Part shown: piece by piece, positions 35,312 through 45,950 of the stretch | Numbering within the stretch: the stretch's first letter is position 1 | Layout of the letters: each line of letters begins with the position of its first letter | Origin: Gaeumannomyces sp. JS-464 | Lineage: Eukaryota; Ascomycota; Sordariomycetes; Magnaporthales; Magnaporthaceae | Direction of reading: 5' to 3' | DNA: 64,000 bases | Assembly (NCBI GenBank): GCA_002197995.1 | Contig: NGZR01000006.1 | Coordinates: forward strand, 1,054,001-1,118,000 | The notes under the pieces: generated by a model | What the model was told of the DNA's origin: nothing | Databases searched by the model: none | What the model saw: the letters and a program-made list of their open reading frames with translations, nothing else | Program-made: the position numbers and the translations under genes

Positions 35312-38300
35312 TGAGCGGTTGTGTGGCGGAAGTAAACGGGCGTGGTAGATGTTGGAGGACGAAGCGCGGCCTCTTCCTTTTTTGTTTTGCGTGTTTCTCT
35401 CCATTCTCCATTTTCTTATTCACTCTCTGTCGCTCGATTCCCGATGCGCCCATTCTCAGCAAAATACAACACGGGAGATATGGGGACCGGGACCGGGACT
35501 CTCGGCGCAGGTGCGGTGTGTATATGGTTCATGATACCGGCTCAGCGAGTTGTCAGGTAAATGCATTGCCATGTATCTTTCTCTTGAGATGTTGACTTGA
35601 CGTGCCCCTCTGGGCTAAAAGGGTCGGTTTGAATCGGCAGGGTTATTTCCTGGCTGTATCGGGTCCCCCAGCCGAGAGAATACGACTTCGAGAGATGTCT
35701 CGATCCAAAACGCCGAGCCTGCGATAATACGTGCGTAAGTTGTAGGGAAGGCAGAAGGTCTCAAGTCAAGCACAGGCCATATATCAGTAGGACTCGAGCC
35801 CAGGCCCGCGAGAGTGGAACGCTTCCGGGGTCCGGGAGAGCTCAACTACCGTCGGATGTCTCTTTGCGCGGGCCATTAAAGCCATGATATAACCCCACTC
35901 GAATTTGTTTTTGTCTCTGCTCTGCCCATAGTAGAGTGGTGTTGACTCCAGTCGACCGTTTTGTTTGCGCCACTGCTATGGGTACCAGCGTTTTTGCTGT
36001 GGTATCCGAAAGCGTGGTGGATGGCAAAACAATTAGTCGCTTGCTTCTTATGACCCGGGATGTGGGACACACGGTCGTCTCAGGACACTCGAGATGGGAA
36101 TGGCAAACGAGGTTGGTGAAAGGCTTTACCATTTCGCATAAGAAATGCTCGCTGGTTGTCCTTCTTTTGCTGCGCTCATTTGTCGCATTTCTTGCCCTGT
36201 CAAAGCGGTTATGTTTGGCCCCAGCGCTCCGTTTGTTTTTTCTTGAGTTTGGGTCGTCGGCCTGTGCTGATTGCGTGCGTTCTCCATCTTTTTTGCATGT
36301 GGTGTCGGATTCTTTTCTTCTTTTTAGAACCGGGAATCCGGATCATGATCCAGCCGGCCCGTTTATGATTGCCTACCTAGCGAGATGATCCTTCGAGCCA
36401 CGATGCAGGTGGATTTGGGCTCGCTTCAATGAGCGTCGCTCGTTCGAAGGCGTCGCGGGTGTTTTCTTGCATGCTTGCCCTTGCTTTTCGACTGCAACGC
36501 CGAGCGGAATGGTCAAGCCATCAATCAATCCTAGAATCCCGATGCCTTTCAATGGGAGGCCGCTGGCAAGCGGGAGTGGGATTGCGCCATCCCCGCCACG
36601 CGACACGCGCCCATCCTTGTTGTCTTTCCCCATTGAGAGCGCTGCATGATTGACTGCAGAAAGATTCTCGACCTGGGGCCACCAGCCAGCCAGACAAACG
36701 AATGGTTCATGCTGGACGACCATTTTAGGAACACAGGGTACTCCGTCTCCATGCTGTGTGCGCGATCGGGGAGCCACAGTGGCTGCGCCGAAGCTCCGAG
36801 ATCTTGCATTGCATCTCTCCGCAAGGCTGATGCTGAGGGTCAGCGAGCGGCCTTGGTGGTCCTCCTAGCTGCACCATCCAATGTTCACGCAAGCGGGGGA
36901 AGTCGGTGATTTCATGTGATGTTTTCTGATGCTGACTGTTGGAGCGAGGAACTGCGCGCAGGAAATAGCCCGCTCACCTGTTTGGGCCCCAATAGCTCCA
37001 AATAGCACTATGCTATTACGCAAGGAAGCTCTAACCTCTGCTCTTGCGTGATTCCTAGCATGATTTTCTTGCTGGCATTGGCCTGGAAATCCTGGGGGGC
37101 CATGGGACTGTATCCAATGCCTTTGCTCTTCCTCTGAGACGTCTGTAGTAGGCTGGATCTGTGGAACCCGATGCTGTGAGGCGAGCCGACCTTGTGCGAC
37201 ACGTGTGATTATTCTTGGTGATAATTTCAGGTAGGTACCGCAGTGCCACCGCGGAACGGGACTCGAGAACACCAAAATGCCTGCATCATGGAATTGCTCG
37301 CCTGTTGGGCCCAGACCCAGAATCCGCCAGCCGGCAAACAGCCACGCACCGTATTTTGATCCATGGCGGCCCAGATTCGGTGGCACTTGATTTTGGGAAA
37401 CGTTTTTTTCTGTCAAATCCTCCCGCTGCCGTTTCGTTTGTCTGGCCCAGCCGTCTCCACAGACTCGGATCGCCTTCCATGCTGGCGCAACCTGCCACCG
37501 CCGACCACCAAGACCTACCGCTTTGGGCAGTCCATCACCCCACTGCGGGCGAGGCACAGCGTTGTGAATGGTCGATTCCGCGATGTCTGTGGGGCCGGTC
37601 ATCTCCATCATCAAGTCGCGACGGCACCGGGAAAGACCCTCCTTTATTCCGTTCGTCTCAATTGCGTAGGATTCCCGCTCGCTCTAATCGAGGAAGGGGC
37701 GGACCACGCCCCCATTTATCAAGTTTGCCTGCCGTTTCTTCTCCATGTCATTTGCCGTCCCTGGATTCGGTTCCCAGCCATCTCATCTTGGGCCCACCTA
37801 TCTCCTCTGTCTGTGCCGTGCTGTGCTGTGCTGTGCTGTGTGCTGCGCTGTGCGCCCAAGGACCTGACAGCGGACATTTGTTTTTATGTTTGCACATCAC
37901 CCACCATAACTGCAGGCCATCTGCATTCTTTCCTTTGTGAATAGCCACGCGAGGAGATCAGCCCAGGCCTGCCTCCGCCCCCTCGCCGCAGCAAGGCCGC
38001 ATATTGCCAGGCCCGTCGCCATTGGCTCCCCTTCCCCCAGAAGGCTCTCGTCCTGCAGTGATCTCCCGCGCGCCGACCACCGACGCCAGCGGCGGCTTTT
38101 CGCCCGACCCCATCTCTCCCAGGACCCCAACTCTTGAAAAGTGAGCCAACCACCCTGGTCGACAGAGACCGAGCGCAAAATCCACCTTGCCTTGCTGGGG
38201 GTGCCGCTTTCTCCTCGCGCTCGTCCGCACAAACCCCGTCGCCTTTCGCTCAGACCATCTCTTTTCTTGTTTGCTCCAATTCCCATCCATCTCCAGTAAT

Positions 38301-38753
38301 CCTCACTGTTTGTTTTTGCCTACCGAAGCCTGCCCGAACAAGAAAAGTCGCTATTCGCTTGCCTTGTCAGCTCCAAGTGTCATTGACCTGACAAGAAGTA
38401 CCTTGCCTGCCCCAAAGGTACCTACCTAATCCCAAAGAGGTGTCAATCACCCCAGGCCCGGCGACGACCTGCCTCCCCGATAGCTAGGAAAACGCTTAGA
38501 CACAGGCTACCAGCTTGTTCTCAGCATTTCATCTTATTTTTTTTTCCCTCCCTCTTCCCTGCATAAGGTCACCTGCAGAGAACAGGCACATTTCACCAGT
38601 ACGCCCCGTTCAGACGCTCGACAGGCCCACGCGTGGCATCCCCGTTGGCTCACCACACAAAGGAGGAATATCTCTTCCGGCTAGCGAACGCCGAACCACC
38701 ACCACCACCACCACCCCCCTCCCCCTCACGACCCCCCAGACGGTCAGCCCGCC
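35312..38753. other. Long intergenic region, no gene seen
   Basis: 3.4 kb between the UBC13 stop and the next supported start. It holds the probable UBC13 3' UTR, a GTGCT pentanucleotide run (37808-37840) and T/C-rich promoter-like sequence from about 37800 to 38700. ORFs of up to ~250 codons occur (for example on the minus strand at 36865-37614 and plus at 37215-37940), but they overlap one another and lack any domain or biased composition. Confidence 0.5.
37808..37840. repeat. GTGCT pentanucleotide microsatellite
   Basis: Five or so tandem GTGCT units followed by degenerate copies, inside the long intergenic region. Confidence 0.85.
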
Positions 38754-39446
38754 ATGCCCTCCAGAACGCAGAATAATGGCGCCACGCCCCAACCAGGCGC
38801 CAAGCGATTCGAGCTCCCGGCCCTCGATTTCAAGTTCACGCCATTGACCGAGGGCACCGATATCCCGCCACCCCTGCCGTCGCCCACCGAAGAGGCACCT
38901 CCGCCATCCGAGACGCCCGTCGCCACCGACGAGACCAGGCAGCAGAACGGCACCGCGGCGGCCAATGGAGGGCACGACGTCGCCATGGAGGACGCCTCGC
39001 CGATCTCTACCGCCAAAGCCGGTACGAAACGTCCCGCCGACCAGCCAATCTCCCCGGTCTCGCCCACGTCATCAAAGCCCGGCAGTATCCGGCGGCTGTT
39101 CAGCCGCTCCCTCCTCAATACATCGTACACGGAGGGCGAGGGCGGCAACGCCAACCACTTCACCGTGGGCAGCACCAACAGCCTGGACGGTAGGCCCGAG
39201 AGCCGGAGCAACTTCAGCGTCATGACGGACGGCAAGAGGTCGAAGCGGTCGAGCTCGTGGTTCCGCCGGCTGCGGGGCGGCGGTGACGACGGCGTCAACA
39301 GGAGGGCCACTGTGCTGTTCGAGGACGTCAAGCAGCCCGCCGGCCCGCCACCGCCCATGATACCCGAGCTCAGCGCTCTCGACTCCAAAGTTGACCTCAA
39401 CGCGGACACCGAATTCGGCGCGGACCTGTTTAAAAATATCAAGTGA
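38754..39446 (+). CDS. Conserved-looking small fungal protein, mostly disordered
   Basis: 230 residues, single exon, intact frame. Pro/Glu/Thr-rich N-terminus (RFELPALDFKFTPLTEGTDI, PPPLPSPTEEAPPP), then TKRPADQPISPVSPTSSKPG, a basic patch SIRRLFSRSLLNTSYTEGEG, RPESRSNFSVMTDGKRSKRS, SSWFRRLRGGGDDGVNRRAT and the terminal ADLFKNIK. The SIRRxxSRxSLN, SSxWFRRL and C-terminal FKNIK pattern is one I recognise from uncharacterised proteins in many filamentous ascomycetes. Predicted nuclear or cytoplasmic; no signal peptide or membrane segment. Several S/T-P sites suggest phosphorylation. Function unknown. Confidence 0.82.
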   Translation: MPSRTQNNGATPQPGAKRFELPALDFKFTPLTEGTDIPPPLPSPTEEAPPPSETPVATDETRQQNGTAAANGGHDVAMEDASPISTAKAGTKRPADQPISPVSPTSSKPGSIRRLFSRSLLNTSYTEGEGGNANHFTVGSTNSLDGRPESRSNFSVMTDGKRSKRSSSWFRRLRGGGDDGVNRRATVLFEDVKQPAGPPPPMIPELSALDSKVDLNADTEFGADLFKNIK

Positions 39447-39815
39447 TGGTTGGCTCTGGGTCAATCACCCACGCATGCCTTTTTGGTGGCAATTGCGCCT
39501 GTTGTTTCTCCTTTTTTTCACCGTTTGATCTTCTTAACGGCATATCTATTGCCCCCTTTACGCTTTCTACCGCTGTGGCGGAACCCCCTTTTTGCCATTG
39601 CTTCTTCCCTCAGGTCATCCTTTTTTGCACGTTTTTATTGGCATTTGTTCATTTCTTTGAAGATTGAAGCGCATGGATGAGGTACGAACCTTCGCATTTC
39701 CCCCGAGCTGAGATCGACCGCGGCAGGGTCCCTGATGGAATCCCCGCGGGTCTCTTCAGCTTTGCTGCGTCGCCTTGTCTTTATCTGGAAACAGAGGACA
39801 TTGGCATTGAGAGAG

Positions 39816-39849
<34 letters not shown>

Positions 39850-41414
39850 CGTGAATCGAGATACCCCAGCTCAACATCTGAGCTCTACATTCATTTACAC
39901 TGTACCGCTTCCTTCACGTCCCCCTCGGTTTTTTATTTTTTATTCTTTGCTTGGCCTCCTTTTTTGTCATGACTTACCGCATTCCCCAGGGCTGCCACCT
40001 GCTTTAACTCCCCTATGTCCCCGCGCCTGCTCTTGGGTCCCGTTTAGATAACTTCCACGGCCTGGCCCTGTCTGTTTTGTTTTGAATATTACTCTTGATC
40101 CCCACCCGTCACCACTGCATCTCCTGTCTCACGTTTCCCCACCACTATTTAATAGCTAGCCATATAGGATAAGGATACCAAACCTCGCTGCTGGAGCGGA
40201 AGATCCTTGGGGATTGGGTCCGTTGGGCGTCCATTTTATGCCGCATGGCTTGCCCCTATCCACAAACCTCTATTAATATAGCGAACCTTGGCGGCTTCAC
40301 CCTAATTGCCTGCAGGACTAAACTACCCATAGCAGGCATTTGGGTTTGAAAAGCGTCAGACAATGACAAGCTTTTTTTTTTTTTTTTTTTCTTTTTTTTT
40401 TTGTGCTTGCGTGTACTTTTCCCGCGGCGATGCTCCATTGACGGGCTGGAAAATGGACGCGTGACTGGACGGCAAAGCGAATGACCAAGTTCAAAAAGCC
40501 GACTGCAATGCAGAAGCGTCCTTGGTTTCTTCTCAAACGCGCATTACCACCCACCTTCATCATGTCCGGGTGAGAGGTTGGGATGCCATCATTGGCAGGC
40601 CGCCGTATCGGTTTGACCTATGGGTGGCGGCCCGTAGGCTGTCATTGATTGAGCTGCCATTCAACGCGCCACACACACACCGCCGTGGGGCGCATGTGCT
40701 TGGCAATCGTGTGCGCCGCTACCAGCGAAGCCAGCGCACATTGGACAACGTACTATCGATTTTTTTTTTTTTTTTTCAGTGGGCTTTAGATCTCGCGTCA
40801 CGCAATTTCACCGCACCGTATAGAGTAGCGCAGGCCGGAAGGGCCGGAGCTTACCGCGGGCGACCTATGATGCCCACGCCGGGCCTGACGAAGTCAATGT
40901 CTAGACCAGCCACGTCGCTGGGCGGCTAGCCTTCTCGGTTGCCATGGTCTTGGCTTCGTCCGTTGTCTAATCTCTACTTGCGCTAAACGGCCTGCAACAC
41001 TTATACTTGGAACGGCACACATAATGGTCTCTCCAGCCTTTCCCCTCCCGTTTTCAACTCCCATCTCCACGATTGATTGATCACGTGCAATTACCCCTTT
41101 ACCCGGCTGTGAAGAGGATCGGAAACATGGGAGACAGGGGTGTGGATGTCTGCGGGGCATGGGCGTCCTGGGACGCGCAGGCTATTTTGATTGGCTAGAG
41201 CTTGACGGAGCTTCAACGTCATCGCCGCTGAGCTGTGCATGAATCAATTGACTCCGACTGCGGCTCCTGCTCAACTACGACGAAGTCCAACGGCACGCTT
41301 CTCTGGACACAATCTCGAAGCCACCGCCGCAAAAGACGCAAACTCTGCGCCGAGTACCGACGATATCGAGGACCAATTGAGCCGCGACCCCTCCTACCAG
41401 GCAATCAGCCGACA
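39447..41414. other. Intergenic, no gene seen
   Basis: It contains a GA dinucleotide array (about 39816-39849), long T runs at 40372-40402 and 40760-40777, and the ETR1 promoter. No supported coding region. Confidence 0.5.
39816..39849. repeat. GA dinucleotide microsatellite
   Basis: A nearly pure GA array with one early A-rich interruption, about 370 bp downstream of the stop at 39446. Confidence 0.9.
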
Positions 41415-42763
41415 ATGGCGACAGCCCCGAGGCTGGCGCCCTCGCCCCTCCTGACCCTCACCAGATCGATCCCCAAGGCGCCCAGGAGGACAGCGGCGAA
41501 ACGCTTGCCTCTCACGGCGAACAGGTTCAAGTCTGGCCCGTACGGCTACATCCAGACCAAGGCCCCTCGTGTTTTCTAAGTTCGGGGAGCCCGGCGATGT
41601 TTTTTGAAGTATGCTCCCTGCCCTTCTATTCTACTCGCGCCACAAAAAAAAAGGGCCATGCTGACGCTCACATCTCTCGCTGCACAGGCTGCACACCCAC
41701 TCGATATCCCCCTCGATCCCCAGCACGCCGCCACCCTCCGCGCGCTCGCGGCGCCCATCAACCCGGCCGATGTGAACCTGATCCAGGGCACGTACGGCGT
41801 CAAGCCGGCCTTCGACGCCATGATCGGCACGCCCGAGCCGTCCTCCATCCCCGGCAACGAGGGCTGCTTCGAGGTGCTGTCGGTCGGGTCGGGGGTCAAG
41901 ACCCTGAAGCCGGGAGACTGGGTCATCCCGGCCTCGACGGGCATGGGTACCTGGCGCACGCACGCGCTCGTCGACAACGCTGACAGCGCCCTGATCCGGG
42001 TGCCGGGGGGCGAGGGCGCGGCGCTCACCCCGCTGCAGGTCGCGACCGTCAGCGTCAACCCGTGCTCGGCGCACCGCATGCTGCGTGACTACGTCGACCT
42101 CGTCGACCTGAGCGTGCAGGCGTACCGCAGGGGCGGCGCCGACGGCGGGGCCTGGTTCATCCAGAATGGCGCAAACAGCGGCGTCGGGCGCGCGGCCGTC
42201 CAGCTGGGCCACCTGGCCGGGCTGAGGTCCGTCAACGTGGTGCGCGAGCGCGACACGCCCGAGGCGACGGCGGCGCTCAAGCAGGAGCTGGCGGACCTCG
42301 GCGCGACCGTCGTCGTGACCGAGGCCGAGTTCCTGGACCGCGGGTTCTCGAGCCGGATGCGGGACGAGTGGACGCGCGGGTCGGACGTGATGCTGGGGCT
42401 CAATTGCGTGGGCGGCAAGTCGGCGACGCAGATGGCGCGCGTCCTCGGCGCGCGGGTACCATGGTCACGTACGGCGCCATGTCCAAGCAGCCCGTCACGC
42501 TGCCGACCGGCCTGCTCATCTTCAAGGACATCCGGTTTAGGGGGTTCTGGCTTAGCAAGTGGGCCGATGGGGACAGGGAGTCGAAGCGCAAGACGATCGA
42601 GGAGATACTGGGCCTGATCCGCGCGGGCAAGTTCCGCGACGCGCCCGTGGACGAGGTCAGGTGGGACTGGGACACGAAGGAGGAGGTCCTCAGGTCAGCC
42701 GTCCAGGGCACGCTGCAGGGGTTCAGGAAGGGCAAGGGGGTTTTCATCTTTGGGGATACTTGA
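41415..42763 (+). CDS. ETR1: Mitochondrial enoyl-thioester reductase (Etr1/MECR)
   Basis: NADPH-dependent 2-enoyl-ACP reductase of mitochondrial type II fatty-acid synthesis. Exon 1 (41415-41608) starts MATAPRLAPSPLLTLTRSIP, a basic presequence, then FKSGPYGYIQTKA. A 79 nt intron (41609-41687, GTATGC...CAG, CTGAC branch) is followed by exon 2 starting KLHTHSISPS. Motifs: INPADVNLIQGTYG (with the catalytic Tyr), PGDWVIPASTGMGTWRTHAL, NGANSGVGRAAVQLGHLAGL (NADPH loop), LGLNCVGGKSATQMARVLG, TMVTYGAMSKQPVTLPTGLL, ending GKGVFIFGDT. Frame changes occur at the exon 1 end (about 41565-41607, homopolymer C/T runs), at CCCC 41718-41721 and at GGG 42454-42456; the last two each fit one lost base. Family motifs are complete. 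Confidence 0.93.
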
Positions 42764-45700
42764 TCTGTGGTTCTTGTGTTTCCGGATCCGGTGCTATATT
42801 CGCTTGTATAATTCTCTAGTTCTGTGTGGCTAAATATCGGTAATGGTGTTTGAGATTTGGCCGCCCACGTCGATCCTACGGACATACCGCCAATCGGCCT
42901 CCCTGGCTCTCGCCCTGGGTGTGAAAAAGGCCACCTAAGAAAGAGCAGAACCGCAACCAGGCAAACCTCGTGCAGTCTGTCCGCGAGCTTGTGATTGGTC
43001 TCCCTGTCGCCATCGGTCAGGCTGTGAGTGGGGCTCGTCGCGTCGCCATCGTGCTCTGCCGCGTCCCAGCGCCGTGCCAGAAAGGCCACAAGCAGTGTGC
43101 TCGCCTCAACACCGAGTACGCTCAGAGCCCTGCCCTGCGCCGCGCCTTCAACGACATGGCCTCGCTCACCTACCGCGATTGGTCACGTTGTCGCGCCTGC
43201 CCGCTCTAAGGTCTGCGACACCCCGGGTCTCTTGGCTAACCCTGTCCCATGCCTTCATTGATGCGCATGACCATTGGCTCCGGGCCCTGGGCCCAGCGGC
43301 CTTGTCGAAATAGAGCAGTTCGAGGTCCCTCTTAACTTGGCGGTCTTGTCTCCAAAGCATCTCCAGGCGGTACAGGTCGCCCAAGATGTGACGCTGGAGG
43401 AAAGCTTGCATGGCTTTTGCAATACCATTTTGATTCTGGCTCAGATTTTGGCGCAGATTTCTTGGGTGTTTGCGATGTGAAAGCGGGATTGCCACAAAAA
43501 CAAAACGACCGCCCAAAGCCTCCTGGATGAACGCATCGATAACTTCTGAGGGAGCGCCTAAGACAACCTAGTGGGAGATGGATCCCGCTCCCCGCGGGCC
43601 TTTCCCCGGCGAGGGCTGGCGCGACAACCGCTCGTGCTGGTGGCTGCCTCCAGCTGCCAGCCGGCTTTAGCCCAGGGCGGTGGACCCCACGGCCGAGCAG
43701 GAGCGTCGGTTCGTGTTGCGGGAAGAACGATTGGGCCCTGCCAGCTGCACGCATCCGAATCCTGTCCCTTTTTAATTCGCTTGACCTCTACGATGATCAT
43801 GGCCTTGCCATACATCTTGAGGTAACCGTCGACTCTTGCCTCGTAAACATTGTTGTGGTTACAGTCCCTAACGCCAAAGGGACGGCAATGTGCGCCCAAT
43901 TTCCCTTTGACCTTGTCGCACCTGGATGTTACGGCTACTGGCCTGTCCGTGAAGGGTTGGTTGACGGTTTGTTCGTCGCGGCATGCTGGAAACTAATACG
44001 GCTACCCGGGCGGTTTGGAACGAGAAAATACGACGACGAGGTTAAAAAGGCTGATAAACTGGTCGTTTTCCAGCGGAGCCAAAGTATGAACACATGGGAC
44101 GCACGTCAGGGCTTCCACGATGATTATCCTAGGTATTAATACATAATTATCGCCAGCATACCTGGCTTTCGATCAGCTTCATGGCAGGATAGCCAAGCCG
44201 CTGGAGACACCATTAGCTCTCCGAAAAGCGATACACCAGCGCGCCGAGGCCAAAGCGCCAGGAGCAAAACGGGCAGAGAAACTGGCTCTTGTTGAGGAAA
44301 TCGAAGTGACGCCACGAACGAGGGCAAGTCGAAAGAGCCCTCGAGACTACCTGTGGTTATAATCACTGACTCAAGGCCGCAGTGGTAGCCGACAGCCCTT
44401 CTACCAAGCGCCGCAGGCTCGTACAGGCCGTTTTCTTAGGGCGGACCACATCGAAGGCTTGTACTTGGTGTTCTGGCCTGGGCCTGGCGCTGGCTGTTGC
44501 TGGGGCTGGTTTGCGTTTGGGTCTGCTTGGTGATTCCCAAAGGGGTAGGACAACGGCCGGGCTCGCGAGGTTGCTCGCCTTCCAAACACCACCTCTGGCG
44601 GACTGGCCCCGCGGGGCGTTGCTTTAAATACCCTTCAAGCCCGCTCAGATCTTGATGGGCTTTGGAGAGACGCTCTTGAGAAGGGGAGTTGCCTTCGGTG
44701 ATCACGCGCCTGGTGGAGCGATACGTTGAGCTCAAAATGGAGGAGGAGAATATGGGTGTCTTGGAGGGATACCGGATGAGCACCAGACTGTGGGACAAGG
44801 TCAAGGAGGAGAACTGGGTGCATGTTCGGCCGGATGGGGGGTCTCGGGAGAAAGAGGTATCGATCCGAGAGATTTGTTTTGATGCCAGAGAATCCCCCCG
44901 CTTTCGATCCGATTTCCCCCCGCTGGAGAGAACCCCTTTATCTTTCGTTTCCTAGCGGTGCTTTTGCTTCTTTGATTTGCCCGTTCGGAGGGCTTACTTT
45001 CTTTAGTGTTGCTGTCACCAGTTCTCAATGCGGGCACCATAGGGTGGCATCGGGATGGTGCCGTGGCTGGGTCGAGTGCGTATGCGCTGGAATCGACGAA
45101 ATGCGTCATGGTTCGAGCCAGGTCTGCAAAAACTTCAGCTGGGCAGCAAAAAGCGACGCTGCTGCTAAATTCCGAGGAAGGCGAGATCAATTATGGGAAC
45201 CTGAAAGGCTGCTTATACCCGTGCCACCCAGATACTTCGGTGTTCGTCGACGTCCGTACCGGACAAGATCGCGCCCTCGTGGCAGCGGGGAAGGACTTAC
45301 TCAGGCCCGAATGGCAAGGAGCCAAGGGTTCGATACCTCCAGGGCAACCTTTTAGAAACGGAACGGAATGGAGGCGCGTCATTGAGTCCGGGAGATGGCA
45401 GCTTCTGAGACTCTGTCAAGATTATCACGAACTCGCTTGGGCGGGCAAGAACGACCTGGGCGTGTTGTGATGGTGGTGGTAATTTCTATCCATCGATGCA
45501 GGTGGGCCTCTATGCGGGAGGTGATGGACATTGGAAGCACCTCGGTTCATCTGGGCGGCACTGGGGCTCCTGCTTTAGGTGTATTGATGTTAGGTGGTCT
45601 CTCACAGGTGTTCCTTCCCCGGCGGGGTCGAGACGACTCTCGGGCAGGCAGCGCCACGATCCACGGCAATCGAGCCCACGTAGGCAGGTACTCACCGGTC

Positions 45701-45950
45701 CTGTTGGCTAGGTACCTAGGCTGCTTTGCCCACTCTGCATCCTAATCGCCACAGGAACTTCGTGCTCGACAATACTCTGTCCCTCGTCTGGGTTTCGCAG
45801 CCATCCACTCCTTTCAGACTCGCATCATCGCAAGCAACAATCCTTTGGATCCTATCTGCATTGTATTTACAACGTCATCGTTATCACTCTACCCCTAGAA
45901 CCTTGGACACGCCCCACGAAATCTTCTACTCCTTTGTTACTCTCTACAAG
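42764..45950. other. Gene-poor stretch with ORF fragments of unknown origin
   Basis: No complete gene is supported. Protein-like but unrecognised plus-strand fragments occur at about 43855-44139 (GYWPVREGLVDGLFVAACWK), 44150-44370 (LALRKAIHQRAEAKAPGAKR), 44674-44955 (VERYVELKMEEENMGVLEGY) and 45006-45470 (LLLNSEEGEINYGNLKGCLY). They lie in changing frames, without starts or splice sites I could join, so they may be remnants of one degraded gene or chance ORFs. The last ~250 bp is the GH55 promoter. Confidence 0.4.
43332..43899 (-). pseudogene. Fragment of an uncharacterised fungal protein
   Basis: The minus strand reads ARVDGYLKMYGKAMIIVEVK followed, in a shifted frame, by RIRMRAAGRAQSFF. 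The VDGxLK..., VEVK...RIRMxxAxxxxxF pattern reminds me of fungal proteins with a PD-(D/E)XK-like IVEVK core, but the flanking parts do not continue in frame. It could be a decayed gene or part of one with sequence errors. The assignment is tentative. Confidence 0.3.

Noticed and set aside
36865..37614. 249-codon minus-strand ORF in the region between UBC13 and the 38754 gene
   Set aside because: No domain, mixed composition, overlapping ORFs of similar length on the other strand and no splice or start context; treated as chance.
37215..37940. 241-codon plus-strand ORF ending in a Cys/Ala/Leu-rich stretch
   Set aside because: The stretch is only translation of the GTGCT microsatellite; the remainder has no protein-family features.
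43028..43261. Small plus-strand ORFs near 43.1 kb
   Set aside because: They are antisense or out of frame to other fragments with no recognisable feature; too weak to list as genes.
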